The notes under the pieces are model-generated. The model was not told where the DNA came from and searched no databases. It saw only the letters and a program-made list of their open reading frames with translations. DNA of 64,000 nt from Chryseobacterium oncorhynchi (GTDB lineage: Bacteria > Bacteroidota > Bacteroidia > Flavobacteriales > Weeksellaceae). Both the position numbers and the translations under genes were made by a program. Shown here piece after piece: positions 8,364 to 16,637 of the stretch; position 1 is the stretch's first letter; each line of letters starts with the position of its first letter. The stretch is taken from positions 496,001-560,000 of the forward strand of contig NZ_PPEI02000001.1 of NCBI RefSeq assembly GCF_002899895.1, written 5' to 3'.

Positions 8364-9647
8364 TTATTCTGTCAATCCCTCTTTGTAAGCTTTCAATGCT
8401 CTTTCTCTGGCTTTTGTATGTTCCACGATGGGCTGCTCTTTATAACCTTCCGGAAGCCACTTTCTGATATACTGAGTATCTTTATCAAACTTTTTTGTTT
8501 GTTCATAGGGATTGAATATCCTGAAATAAGGCGCAGCATCGCAACCACAGCCTGCAGACCACTGCCAGTTTCCATTATTGGCAGCCAGGTCATAGTCTAG
8601 CAATTTTTCAGCAAAATAAGCCTCTCCCCATCTCCAATCAATAAGCAGATGTTTGGTAAGAAAACTTGCAGTGATCATTCTTACCCTGTTGTGCATAAAT
8701 CCGGTTTCATTGAGCTGTCTCATTCCGGCATCTACAATTGGATATCCGGTTTTACCCTCACACCACGCCCTAAATTCTTTTTCATTGTTCCTCCAAGCAA
8801 TGTTCTCATATTTCTTTTTAAAACACTGATGAACAACACTTGGAAAATGATACAAAATCTGCATGAAAAATTCCCTCCAGATCAGTTCATTAAGCCATAC
8901 TTCATTATGCTTAGCTGCATATTGTACACATTTCCGGATCGAAATGGTTCCAAAACGAAGTGCAGTCCCAAGATGGGTCGTATGATCCATGGCAGGGAAA
9001 TCCCGGTACTTACCATAAGAATCTATTATACTACTGTCCAGTTCCGGTATTATAAATTCAAGATCTGTTTTCTCAAATCCAATTTCTTTTAATGAAATGA
9101 TTTCCAATGAGCCTTTATAATTTGCAAAATGGGCCCAGTTTGTAGTAACCGTTTCTATATTTTTCAAATTTTCTTTCCATTTCTTTGAGTAGGGAGTAAA
9201 AACGGTATAGGGAGAAAAATCATTTTTCAAAATATTATTTTTTTCAAAAATGACCTGATCTTTAAAATTTTTAAATTGAATATGATTTTCCAACAGCAAA
9301 TCAGCCACCTGCCGGTCCCGTTGTATAGCTTGTGGTTCATAATCCCTATTGCTAAAAACGGTGTCAATATTAAAATCCTTAATTATTTTTTTAAAGACCT
9401 CCATTGAAGGGCCATAATAAACATAAAGCCCACTGTTATGCTTTTTCAGCTCTTTATGAATCTGCTGTAAAGCCTGATGGATATAATCTACCCTTTTGTC
9501 ATTTTTATTATGAAGCTGGTTCAGTATATCAGTATCAAAAATAAAAACCGGAATAACCTTTAATCCCGAATTAAGTGCATGATGAAGCCCTATATTATCT
9601 TCCAGCCTAAGATCTCTTCTGAACCAAAAAACATTCACTTTATTCAT
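8364..9647 (-). CDS. phrB: Deoxyribodipyrimidine photolyase (class I type)
   Basis: Repairs UV-induced pyrimidine dimers using FAD and blue light. The 427-residue protein starts with the photolyase signature VNVFWFRRDLRLEDN and has the antenna-domain sequence to about residue 130. The C-terminal FAD-binding helical domain includes NELIWREFFMQI (253-264), GYPIVDAGMRQL (301-312), MHNRVRM (318-324) and DLAANNGNWQW (353-363). Tryptophans equivalent to the electron-transfer chain are visible at 338 and 361/363. The segment after NWQW reads SAGCGCDAAPYF, with two Cys where Ser/Thr are usual. It is the first gene of a likely operon with hemH and marR. A cryptochrome role cannot be excluded by sequence alone. 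Confidence 0.93.
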   Translation of the reverse strand: MNKVNVFWFRRDLRLEDNIGLHHALNSGLKVIPVFIFDTDILNQLHNKNDKRVDYIHQALQQIHKELKKHNSGLYVYYGPSMEVFKKIIKDFNIDTVFSNRDYEPQAIQRDRQVADLLLENHIQFKNFKDQVIFEKNNILKNDFSPYTVFTPYSKKWKENLKNIETVTTNWAHFANYKGSLEIISLKEIGFEKTDLEFIIPELDSSIIDSYGKYRDFPAMDHTTHLGTALRFGTISIRKCVQYAAKHNEVWLNELIWREFFMQILYHFPSVVHQCFKKKYENIAWRNNEKEFRAWCEGKTGYPIVDAGMRQLNETGFMHNRVRMITASFLTKHLLIDWRWGEAYFAEKLLDYDLAANNGNWQWSAGCGCDAAPYFRIFNPYEQTKKFDKDTQYIRKWLPEGYKEQPIVEHTKARERALKAYKEGLTE

Positions 9648-9885
9648 GATTTTATAGCTTTAAAAATTGATATTCGTACTTTTATAATGGATCACAAATA
9701 TACTAATAATAAAATCAAAAAAGAATATTAATAAACCAATATTTATATGATATCAATTATGAAATAAGTAAGGGTAAAAAACAGAATGATATAGAATGAA
9801 GAAAATTATATAAAGGGATTAATTTGCAATCCAGAAATAATTTCAAATTAAGATACAAATAAACTAAATATACAGCTAAAACATA

Positions 9886-9916
9886 AAATGCCCGGAACTT
9901 CTAGTTCCGGGCATTT
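9886..9916 (-). terminator. Terminator of the stress-type helical protein gene
   Basis: Perfect 14-bp inverted repeat (9886-9899 with 9903-9916, arm AAATGCCCGGAACT) around a 3-base loop. It ends 13 bases beyond the stop codon at 9929. The minus-strand 3' side is T-rich. Confidence 0.8.
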
Positions 9917-9928
9917 ATTAAACTAACA

Positions 9929-10228
9929 TTAATTGGTTTTCTTTCTCCATTCTGCTTTCACATCTTCCGCAGCATCTTTGGTACTTTCCCAAGCTTCATC
10001 AGCCTTATCTTTAATATCTTCCCATGCATCGGAAAAGTTTGACTTCACTCTATCTAACCAGTCTTCCTGAGTCGCTTCCTGATCATTATCTCTTTTTTCA
10101 TTGATATAATCTTTAGCTTTATCTGCTAACTCATTGATTTTCCATTTTGCATCATCAGCTGCATTTTTTAAAGAGTTTTTTGTTTGATCTACTGCATTTT
10201 CCGCTTTGTTGTAATCTGAATTATTCAT
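9929..10228 (-). CDS. Small hydrophilic helical protein (LEA/YtxH-like)
   Basis: A 99-residue, highly charged, Cys-free and membrane-segment-free protein built of amphipathic helical repeats rich in Ala, Lys, Asp and Glu (for example NAADDAKWKINELADKAKDY and DAWEDIKDKADEAWESTKDA). This composition resembles LEA-like and YtxH/CsbD-neighbour stress proteins, which often accumulate in stationary phase or desiccation. I cannot assign a specific family. It is a monocistronic gene with its own strong terminator. Function is inferred from composition only. Confidence 0.75.
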   Translation of the reverse strand: MNNSDYNKAENAVDQTKNSLKNAADDAKWKINELADKAKDYINEKRDNDQEATQEDWLDRVKSNFSDAWEDIKDKADEAWESTKDAAEDVKAEWRKKTN

Positions 10229-10618
10229 AATATAATATTTTAGTAATTGGTATATAAATAAACAATCTTCGTGCCTAAAAAATAATTATGGTGTTAAAAA
10301 AATATTAAAGTTACTTTCTTCAGCGATAGATTTATTCAGTGATGATCTATTCCATTTCTGCAAACACTAGTTATGCAAGTAACAGCTCTGTCCTCTACCA
10401 AGCTTGCTGTTAACTCAGTTAATATTAATCTACGAGCAATAATCCATCAATTTTCCGGACTTCCTTTTTTGCGGTTATATAGAAAGCAGCATTTGGAATA
10501 TCAACATCCATTCAAATTTGGGCAGAAAAGTAAATAAGACGTAACAGTAATAATGTTTAAAAAAGTTTTTAATAATATGAAAATCTTATAAATATATAAT
10601 TTTTAAAAAAATACTGGA
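10229..10618. other. Intergenic region left of the lacI operator
   Basis: AT-rich spacer between divergent genes. Bases 10320-10530 are less AT-biased than the flanks and contain a 28-codon minus-strand reading frame (10425-10511) with no RBS or recognisable product. I interpret that segment as non-coding or a gene remnant. Confidence 0.3.
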
Positions 10619-10635
10619 TAAACGTTTAACCAAAT
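10619..10635 (+). promoter_or_regulatory. Putative LacI-family operator, copy 1
   Basis: The 17-base sequence TAAACGTTTAACCAAAT contains the 10-bp palindrome TAAACGTTTA, with the central CpG typical of LacI/PurR operators. The same 17 bases recur exactly at 11877-11893 before the kinase gene. It lies about 165 bases upstream of the putative lacI promoter element, so it could be a DNA-looping or autoregulatory site. Confidence 0.7.
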
Positions 10636-10782
10636 TTAATAACTATTATAGTAGAATGTAACAATTCGTTAACATTAAAATAGTTAGCTTAAAATAATCG
10701 ACTGAATATCAATGTATTATATTCAAATTAAAAATTTCGCGAAATTACATTATTTTCTTAAACCACCAAAAAAATATTGCTA

Positions 10783-10814
10783 TTGTTTTTTTACTATTTT
10801 ATGAAATACTTTTG
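10783..10814 (+). promoter_or_regulatory. Promoter of the LacI-family regulator gene
   Basis: TTG at 10783-10785 and TACTTTTG at 10807-10814 match the Bacteroidota -33/-7 elements with a 21-base spacer. The predicted start of transcription is about 10 bases before the ATG at 10831. Confidence 0.55.
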
Positions 10815-10830
10815 TGTCTTAAACAATTAA

Positions 10831-11838
10831 ATGAAAAGACCTTCTATAAAAGATATTGCTACATTGGCAGGAGTTTCCGTAGCCACAGTATCTTATGTTC
10901 TCAACAGAAAGGAAGGACAGCGTATCAGTGAAGAGACTCGAAAAAAAATTTTTGAAATTGCTGAAACGATTAACTATACTCCCAATAAGATAGCAAAAAG
11001 CCTTAAAACCAATAAAACGAAGCTTCTGGGGCTTATTGTTGCTGATATTTCCAATGAATTCTATTCACACATGGCAAGGAACCTGGAAGATAAAGCATTA
11101 AAACTAGGCTATACTCTAATCATTGGCAGTTCTGATGAAAATGCAGAAAAATTTAAAAAACTTATTGAGCTTTTTTCACAGCAACAAGTGGACGGGATGA
11201 TCGTTGCTCCGGTATCCGGTTCAGAAAAAATACTTGAAAGCCTTATCAATATCAAATACCCTATTGTCACTATTGACAGGTATCTTAAAGGGGTTGCAAT
11301 TCCTGGGATTACGATTGATAATCAGGAAATAGCAGAGCGTACGACCAACTTACTGATCAATAAAGATTTTAATAAAATAATATATGTAGGTTACAAAACT
11401 GAGCTTCCGCATCTGCTGGACCGTCAGCACGGTTTTGAAAAAGCGGTAAAATCTTCAGAAAAACCAGTTGAAGTATACTATCTTTTGGTAGGATTAGAAA
11501 ATATAGCACAGGAGGTACAATTACAGCTTGGAAAGATGCTGGGGAAAGCACCCCAAAATACAGCACTCTATTTTTCCAGTAATAAACTTGCAGTAGCAGG
11601 TCTTTCCTATCTTGTTAAAAATAATATAAAAGTTCCGGAGCAGGTATCTGTAGTAGCATTTGATGAAACTGATGCCTATGATCTTTTCCCAACGGAAATC
11701 ACCTATATTCAACAGCCTATCAAAGAAATGGCTGAAGAGGCTATTAATCTGCTGGATGGGCAGATCAGCGATTATGCAGCAACTGGAAAAAGGATTACAT
11801 TATCGGCAAAACTAATCTCTAAAGCATCCTTAAAATAA
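10831..11838 (+). CDS. LacI-family transcriptional regulator of the ketose operon
   Basis: A 335-residue repressor. Residues 3-50 form the LacI helix-turn-helix (SIKDIATLAGVSVATVSYVL) followed by the hinge (TPNKIAKSLKTNKTKLLGLI). Residues 55-335 are a periplasmic-binding-protein-type effector domain (LIVADISNEFYSHMARNLED; DGMIVAPVSG; VVAFDETDAYDLF). It heads a five-gene sugar operon. Two identical palindromic sites, upstream of this gene and immediately before the next gene, are the likely operators. The inducing sugar is not known; the neighbouring kinase and epimerase suggest a ketohexose. Confidence 0.92.
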   Translation: MKRPSIKDIATLAGVSVATVSYVLNRKEGQRISEETRKKIFEIAETINYTPNKIAKSLKTNKTKLLGLIVADISNEFYSHMARNLEDKALKLGYTLIIGSSDENAEKFKKLIELFSQQQVDGMIVAPVSGSEKILESLINIKYPIVTIDRYLKGVAIPGITIDNQEIAERTTNLLINKDFNKIIYVGYKTELPHLLDRQHGFEKAVKSSEKPVEVYYLLVGLENIAQEVQLQLGKMLGKAPQNTALYFSSNKLAVAGLSYLVKNNIKVPEQVSVVAFDETDAYDLFPTEITYIQQPIKEMAEEAINLLDGQISDYAATGKRITLSAKLISKASLK

Positions 11839-11875
11839 CCAACTTTACAGTCAATCATTTTTTTTATATATTAAC

Positions 11876-11893
11876 TTAAACGTTTAACCAAAT
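11876..11893 (+). promoter_or_regulatory. Putative LacI-family operator, copy 2, abutting the kinase start codon
   Basis: A perfect 12-bp palindrome TTAAACGTTTAA (11876-11887) ends 6 bases before the ATG of the PfkB gene. With 11877-11893 it repeats copy 1 exactly. Repressor bound here would cover the translation start region, and elongating polymerase coming from lacI would have to pass through it. Confidence 0.72.
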
Positions 11894-12808
11894 ATGAATA
11901 CCAATAAATTTAATTATGTCGTATGCTTTGGGGAGGTTCTATGGGACATCTTCCCTTCTGGTTCCAGAGCTGGTGGTGCTCCATTTAATGTAGCTTATAA
12001 TCTTTTCAAAATGGGAATTGATACAAAAATGCTCAGTAGGATCGGAAATGATCAATTAGGCCATCAGCTTCTTAACCAAATTGACCAATGGGGAATAACA
12101 ACAGATTTTATACAGGTAGATCAGAAAAGACCTACAGGAACTGTACTTGCCAATTTTGATGAGCATGGTGAGGCTCAATATGAAATTGTAAAAGAAGTAG
12201 CATGGGATTATATTGAGGCTCTTCCGGAACATAAAGAATTGATTCAGAATTCTAAGGCATTTGTTTTTGGAAGTTTAATCACAAGAAATGAAGCCTCCAA
12301 AAAAACGTTACTGGAACTTTTAGAACATTCAAAATTCAGGATATTTGACGTTAATTTCCGCCCTCCATTCATTGATTTTGAATTCATTAAGAAACTATTG
12401 TACAAAGCTGATCTTGTCAAAATGAATAAAGCAGAACTTAGAACAATTCTGGAATTTCTCGGCGTAGATTATATTGATGAAGATACAAGTATCAGACATC
12501 TTCAGGATTATTTTAACCTGAATGAAATCATTCTTACCAAAGGGAGTAAAGGTGCCAGATATTTTGTAGGCAGTACCTCTTATAATTTTCCGGCAGTTCA
12601 TATTGAGATAGCAGACACGGTAGGAAGTGGAGATTCTTTTCTTGCAGGATTTCTGTCTAAAAGGATTCAGGGAAGATCGCCGGAAGAGATTATGAAGCAA
12701 GCTACATCATTAGGTGCTTTTATCACTTCAAAATCTGGAGCATGCCCGGATTACACCTATGAAGAATTTAGAACATTCAGAGAAAATAACTGCTGCAAAA
12801 CTTCTTAA
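11894..12808 (+). CDS. PfkB-family carbohydrate kinase (fructokinase-like)
   Basis: A 304-residue ribokinase-fold sugar kinase. The N-terminus has CFGEVLWDIFPSG with the substrate-binding region SRAGGAPFNVAYNL, typical of fructokinases. NFRPP lies near residue 154. The C-terminal PfkB signature is DTVGSGDSFLAGF with Asp241 and the catalytic base Asp247. The enzyme should phosphorylate a hexose, probably fructose or a related ketose, with ATP in the cytoplasm. It is the second gene of the LacI-controlled operon and is followed after 10 bases by the permease. Actual substrate preference is not decidable here. A psicose or tagatose kinase would look the same. Confidence 0.88.
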   Translation: MNTNKFNYVVCFGEVLWDIFPSGSRAGGAPFNVAYNLFKMGIDTKMLSRIGNDQLGHQLLNQIDQWGITTDFIQVDQKRPTGTVLANFDEHGEAQYEIVKEVAWDYIEALPEHKELIQNSKAFVFGSLITRNEASKKTLLELLEHSKFRIFDVNFRPPFIDFEFIKKLLYKADLVKMNKAELRTILEFLGVDYIDEDTSIRHLQDYFNLNEIILTKGSKGARYFVGSTSYNFPAVHIEIADTVGSGDSFLAGFLSKRIQGRSPEEIMKQATSLGAFITSKSGACPDYTYEEFRTFRENNCCKTS

Positions 12809-12818
12809 AACAGATACT

Positions 12819-14063
12819 ATGACTACTCCAAAATTTACAGATAAGAAATATTATATTGTCCTGTCTTTTGTTATCTCTCTATTCTTTTTCTGGGCTATTG
12901 CGCTTACAATGGGAGATGTGCTTAATAAGCATTTCCAGAATGTTCTTCACATCTCAAAATCAAAATCAGGACTCGTACAGCTTTCCATCTTTGGTGCGTA
13001 TGCACTTATGGGCATTCCGGCAGGTATATTCATGAAAAGATTTGGCTATAAATCCGGTGTCATATTAGGGCTTTCACTTTTTGCCTTGGGAGCTTTTTTG
13101 TTTATTCCGGCAGCTGATGCTTCTTCATTTGATTTCTTCAGATTAGCTCTTTTTGTGCTTGCCATGGGAATGGCAACGCTTGAAACCGTGGCCCATCCTT
13201 TTGTAGCTGCTTTGGGCGATGAAAGAACGAGTGATCAGAGAGTGAATTTTGCTCAGTCTTTTAATGGTTTAGGAGCTATCATTGGTCCTCTTTTGGGTGG
13301 ATATTTTATTTTTGGAACTCCAGATTCAGGATCAGATTCTCTGGATTCTGTAAAAAACCTTTATACATGGATTGGAACTGTGATTTTGGTGATCACAATT
13401 ATTTTCAGTTTCATCAAGGTACCGGATCTCAAAGATCCTCATGCAGAAGACATCCTGATTTCAGAAAATGAAAATGGTGAAGATGAATCTGTTTCAGATC
13501 CTCATGCACCACTCTATAAGCAGAGACATTTTATATTTGCAGTCATTGCCCAGTTTTTTAATATTGCTGCACAAGGTGGAACATGGGCTTATTTTATCAA
13601 TTATGGGGTAGAAAAAATGCATCTTCCTGAAATACAAGCCTCCTATTATTTCTCTTTGAGTATGGCCATGATGATGATTGGAAGATTTATCGGCACTTTC
13701 CTGATGAGATTCATTGCTCCCAATAAACTGCTGGCTATATTTACAGCATGTAATATTGTTCTTTGCCTGATTATTTCTCAGAGTTTCGGCTGGGCCTCAT
13801 TTATAAGTCTTATTTTACTCAACCTGTTCCTGAGTGTAATGTATCCTACCATTTTCAGTCTCGGTCTTAAAAGGTTGGGATCAAAGGTACAGCAAGCTTC
13901 ATCATTTCTGGTTATGGCGATGTTTGGAGGAGCTGTTTTTCCCCCGCTAATGGGTAAGATTGCAGAAAAAGATATTGCTCATGCTTATCTCCTTCCTATT
14001 CTATGCTATGTTGTTATTTTATTGTTTGCATTAAAATTTTATAAGCCTAAAACCTTTAAATAA
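12819..14063 (+). CDS. FHS-family MFS sugar permease
   Basis: A 414-residue transporter with 12 hydrophobic segments. Its pattern fits the fucose/glucose-galactose-type (FHS) sugar:proton symporters: FFFWAIALTMGDVLNKHFQ in TM1, then AYALMGIPAGIFMKRFGYKSG with the cytoplasmic RFGYK loop, then LETVAHPFVAALGDE and FAQSFNGLGAIIGPLLGG. I start at the ATG 12819, because the longer frame opens with a GTG deep inside the kinase gene and adds 35 non-conserved residues. It is transcribed with the kinase upstream and the porin 5 bases downstream. It would import the operon's sugar across the inner membrane. Confidence 0.9.
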   Translation: MTTPKFTDKKYYIVLSFVISLFFFWAIALTMGDVLNKHFQNVLHISKSKSGLVQLSIFGAYALMGIPAGIFMKRFGYKSGVILGLSLFALGAFLFIPAADASSFDFFRLALFVLAMGMATLETVAHPFVAALGDERTSDQRVNFAQSFNGLGAIIGPLLGGYFIFGTPDSGSDSLDSVKNLYTWIGTVILVITIIFSFIKVPDLKDPHAEDILISENENGEDESVSDPHAPLYKQRHFIFAVIAQFFNIAAQGGTWAYFINYGVEKMHLPEIQASYYFSLSMAMMMIGRFIGTFLMRFIAPNKLLAIFTACNIVLCLIISQSFGWASFISLILLNLFLSVMYPTIFSLGLKRLGSKVQQASSFLVMAMFGGAVFPPLMGKIAEKDIAHAYLLPILCYVVILLFALKFYKPKTFK

Positions 14064-14068
14064 TCCCT

Positions 14069-15478
14069 ATGAAAACAAAGATTCTATGGGCCTGGTGCAT
14101 TGTACTTCTATGCATCAGCGGGGAAATTAATGCCCAGATTACCATAACCAACAAGAAATTTTCCTTTGGAACAACTGGAAGAATCGGCGTTGGATATTCT
14201 CCGAATGCAGATGGAAAGACAGGAAGGCAATTAAACCTAAATAATCAGGGATCTTTGGGCGGTAGAATGGATCAGGGAGATTATGTTGACTTTTTACCTA
14301 CTTTCCATTTTAGTCCCGTGGTCAATGGTGACAGTACAAAAAGTACAAAGATAGACATGCAGGCAAGATTAAGCTTTTACTCCGGAGGAACTTTTCTTGG
14401 AAATGTAGATTCAAAATCTAATCAGGGGATGATAATAGCCTTACCGGAAGCATTTGTAGAGGCTAGGAACATTATGGGTAGCGATTGGGATGTATGGGCC
14501 GGATCAAGATGGCTGAGATATGATGACATTCATATTGCAGATTACTTTTATTTTGATGACCACTCGGCAACAGGTTGGGGAATAAGACACAAGAACACCC
14601 GGTTTTCTATGTTTTTTCCAGCCGCTATTGACACCGCAGCCAGTAATTCTACTCCATATTCTTATACCAATGTCATCAGTGGATCAAAAAACCTGATCTA
14701 CAGACAAAGGGAGGTATTTGTTCTTGAACAGACATTTCCTTTTAAAAATTCAAGGCAAACGCTGAAGTTACTCGCAGAATTCCATCATGTAGAAAAATCA
14801 GGAGAAAATTCCATCGAGCAATATCCATCTGATCGAGGATGGGTTTTCGGAGCTAAATTAAATACCAATCTAAATACAAAAATTCCTGGTTCATTCAATC
14901 AGTTTTCTGTGAGATACGGAACCGGAATTGCCAATGGCGGAGACAATGGAAACACGCAGACCTGGCGGACCTATGGAGCACCTGATGAACTAACCAAAAC
15001 CTATAAAGGAGCTTATTCTATTACAATCGTTGAGCATTTCCTTTGGAATATGTCAAACCGATGGTCGCTTAATCCCTATGCCGTTTTCACCAGAAGTAAA
15101 GGAGGATCAACCAGTAAGGATAAAGCTCCAGACTATTACAACCGTGAAATTTTCAATACAAAAACAGAATTTAATACCGGAATAAGGGCTACATACTATA
15201 TTAACAACTGGCTCCATATCCTTTCTGAACTACACTATGCTTCCAGAAAAAACGGAACAGAGGATGCTGCATCAATGATGAAGCTGGTTTTGGCTCCCAC
15301 CATTGTTCCTACTGCAGAACGAAGTGTATGGGCACGACCTCACATCCGTTTTATTGCAGAAGTATCCAGATATAATGATCATGCTATGAATAGTCTTTAT
15401 TCACCATTCTTACAGCAGTCAGGAGCAAAAAGATTCGGGACTTATTTCGGAATACGAACAGAATGGTGGATTTTTTAA
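14069..15478 (+). CDS. LamB-like outer-membrane carbohydrate porin
   Basis: A 469-residue exported beta-barrel. Residues 1-22 are a signal peptide (SGEINAQ). The mature part is rich in alternating aromatic strands. Features seen in maltoporins are GTTGRIGVGYSP near the N-terminus, WDVWAGSRWLRYDDIHIADYF in the middle (139-159), RPHIRFIAEVSRYND near 422-436, and a C-terminal strand ending TEWWIF with terminal Phe. The protein should let the operon's sugar diffuse through the outer membrane. Finding a porin instead of a SusC/SusD pair suggests uptake of small, soluble sugars. Spacing is 5 bases from the permease and 18 bases to the epimerase. Confidence 0.82.
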   Translation: MKTKILWAWCIVLLCISGEINAQITITNKKFSFGTTGRIGVGYSPNADGKTGRQLNLNNQGSLGGRMDQGDYVDFLPTFHFSPVVNGDSTKSTKIDMQARLSFYSGGTFLGNVDSKSNQGMIIALPEAFVEARNIMGSDWDVWAGSRWLRYDDIHIADYFYFDDHSATGWGIRHKNTRFSMFFPAAIDTAASNSTPYSYTNVISGSKNLIYRQREVFVLEQTFPFKNSRQTLKLLAEFHHVEKSGENSIEQYPSDRGWVFGAKLNTNLNTKIPGSFNQFSVRYGTGIANGGDNGNTQTWRTYGAPDELTKTYKGAYSITIVEHFLWNMSNRWSLNPYAVFTRSKGGSTSKDKAPDYYNREIFNTKTEFNTGIRATYYINNWLHILSELHYASRKNGTEDAASMMKLVLAPTIVPTAERSVWARPHIRFIAEVSRYNDHAMNSLYSPFLQQSGAKRFGTYFGIRTEWWIF

Positions 15479-15496
15479 AAGTAAAATAAAGAAAAT

Positions 15497-16342
15497 ATGA
15501 TGAATATAAAACTAGGGGCTTCCCTACTCTCCTGGATCACTCCGTTGTGGAATGCAGAATCAGGAAAATATGCCATAGAAAAAACCGCAGAGACCGGGTT
15601 TGATCTCATCGAAATACTGCTGCCGAACTCTATGGAATTTGATGCTGCCACGGTAAAAAAACAGCTCAAAGAAAATCATCTGGAAGCCATATGCTCATTA
15701 AACCTTCCAAATGATGCTCATATTGCATTTTATCCTGATGCTGCGGAAAAACTCATCAAAAAAGCAATCGATAAAGTTGATGAACTAGAAACCAATCTTC
15801 TGGCTGGGGTTCTGCATGGAGGAATAGGAGTTTTTACTGGAAAGCCACTCACAGAAAATGAAAAAGAAATCATCGTTGAAGTATGGTCCAATGTAGCAGA
15901 TTATGCCCAAGCGAGAAATATAGATATCGCCATAGAACCTATTAACCGCTATGAATCCTATGTTTGTAATACTGCAGACAACGTCCTGGAGCTTATTAAG
16001 GAGACAAGAAAAAATAATCTCTTTCTTCACCTTGATACTTTTCATATGAATATTGAAGAAAATAATTTTTATGACCCGATTATCAATTCCGGAAAAAGGC
16101 TGAAACATATCCATGTTACAGAGTCTCACCGTGGTATGTTGGGAGAAGGAAATGTAAATTGGGAAGCATTTTTCTCTGCGTTGAAAGCAATCAATTTTGA
16201 GGGGAATCTGGTTCTTGAAAATTTTAGTTCTTCGGTTCCGGGGATGCAGGAAAAGGTTTCATTATGGCAGCAATCCCCTTACAATGCACAGGAGCTTGCT
16301 GAAAGAAGCCTTGCTTTTTTAAAGAAACATATAGAAAAATAA
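15497..16342 (+). CDS. Ketose 3-epimerase-like TIM-barrel protein (D-psicose/tagatose epimerase family)
   Basis: A 281-residue xylose-isomerase-like TIM barrel. Four putative metal and catalytic residues stand at Glu147 (AIEPINRYE), Asp180 (HLDTFHMN), His206 (HIHVTESHRG) and Glu241 (VLENFSSS). Their spacing equals that of the Agrobacterium D-psicose 3-epimerase set (150, 183, 209, 244), offset by three. The expected reaction is C3 epimerisation between ketohexoses such as D-fructose and D-allulose, Mn or Co dependent. Two start ATGs are adjacent at 15497 and 15500. It is the last gene of the LacI operon and is followed by a terminator. A hydroxypyruvate-isomerase-like role is possible but the spacing favours the ketose epimerases. 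Confidence 0.85.
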   Translation: MMNIKLGASLLSWITPLWNAESGKYAIEKTAETGFDLIEILLPNSMEFDAATVKKQLKENHLEAICSLNLPNDAHIAFYPDAAEKLIKKAIDKVDELETNLLAGVLHGGIGVFTGKPLTENEKEIIVEVWSNVADYAQARNIDIAIEPINRYESYVCNTADNVLELIKETRKNNLFLHLDTFHMNIEENNFYDPIINSGKRLKHIHVTESHRGMLGEGNVNWEAFFSALKAINFEGNLVLENFSSSVPGMQEKVSLWQQSPYNAQELAERSLAFLKKHIEK

Positions 16343-16365
16343 TCATTCATTCACTTATGTTTTTT

Positions 16366-16390
16366 AGGCTATTATTTCAATAGCCTTTTT
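16366..16390 (+). terminator. Terminator of the ketose operon
   Basis: 8-bp stem AGGCTATT/AATAGCCT with a 5-base loop followed by five T residues, 24 bases after the epimerase stop codon. Confidence 0.85.
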
Positions 16391-16472
16391 GTGTTTGATA
16401 ATTCTTCTATATCAATTTTGAATCATAATTATCTAAACCCAAAATAGACAAAATAAACAGCTAATTGCAAAT

Positions 16473-16499
16473 AAAAAAAGCTCCTAAAAAAGGAGCTTT
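16473..16499 (-). terminator. Terminator of tRNA-Arg
   Basis: 9-bp stem AAAGCTCCT/AGGAGCTTT with a 5-base loop (16477-16499). On the minus strand it is followed by a T run. It starts 2 bases from the tRNA 3' end. Confidence 0.85.
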
Positions 16500-16500
16500 G

Positions 16501-16572
16501 TGACCGCAGAAGGATTCGAACCCTCACTGTTGGAGCCGAAATCCAAAGTTCTATCCATTAAACTATGCAGCC
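16501..16572 (-). tRNA. tRNA-Arg (anticodon TCG)
   Basis: A 72-base cloverleaf folds cleanly on the minus strand. The acceptor GGCTGCA pairs with TGCGGTC using two G-U pairs. The anticodon stem is TTGGA/TCCAA with loop TTTCGGC, giving anticodon TCG (CGA-family Arg codons). The T-arm is GAGGG-TTCGAAT-CCTTC, and the discriminator base is A. CCA is not encoded. It stands alone between the ketose operon and the envelope operon and has its own terminator. Confidence 0.95.
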
Positions 16573-16637
16573 GATTTATGAGTAATAAATGATAAGTAAT
16601 TTATATATCACTTATCATTCATTGTTTTATCTGAGGA

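Noticed and set aside
10425-10511. 28-codon minus-strand frame in the spacer before lacI
   Set aside because: It has no RBS or promoter and no recognisable product.
12714-12818. Longer N-terminus for the sugar permease
   Set aside because: It starts with GTG inside the kinase gene and adds 35 residues not typical of the family; the ATG 12819 gives the normal length.
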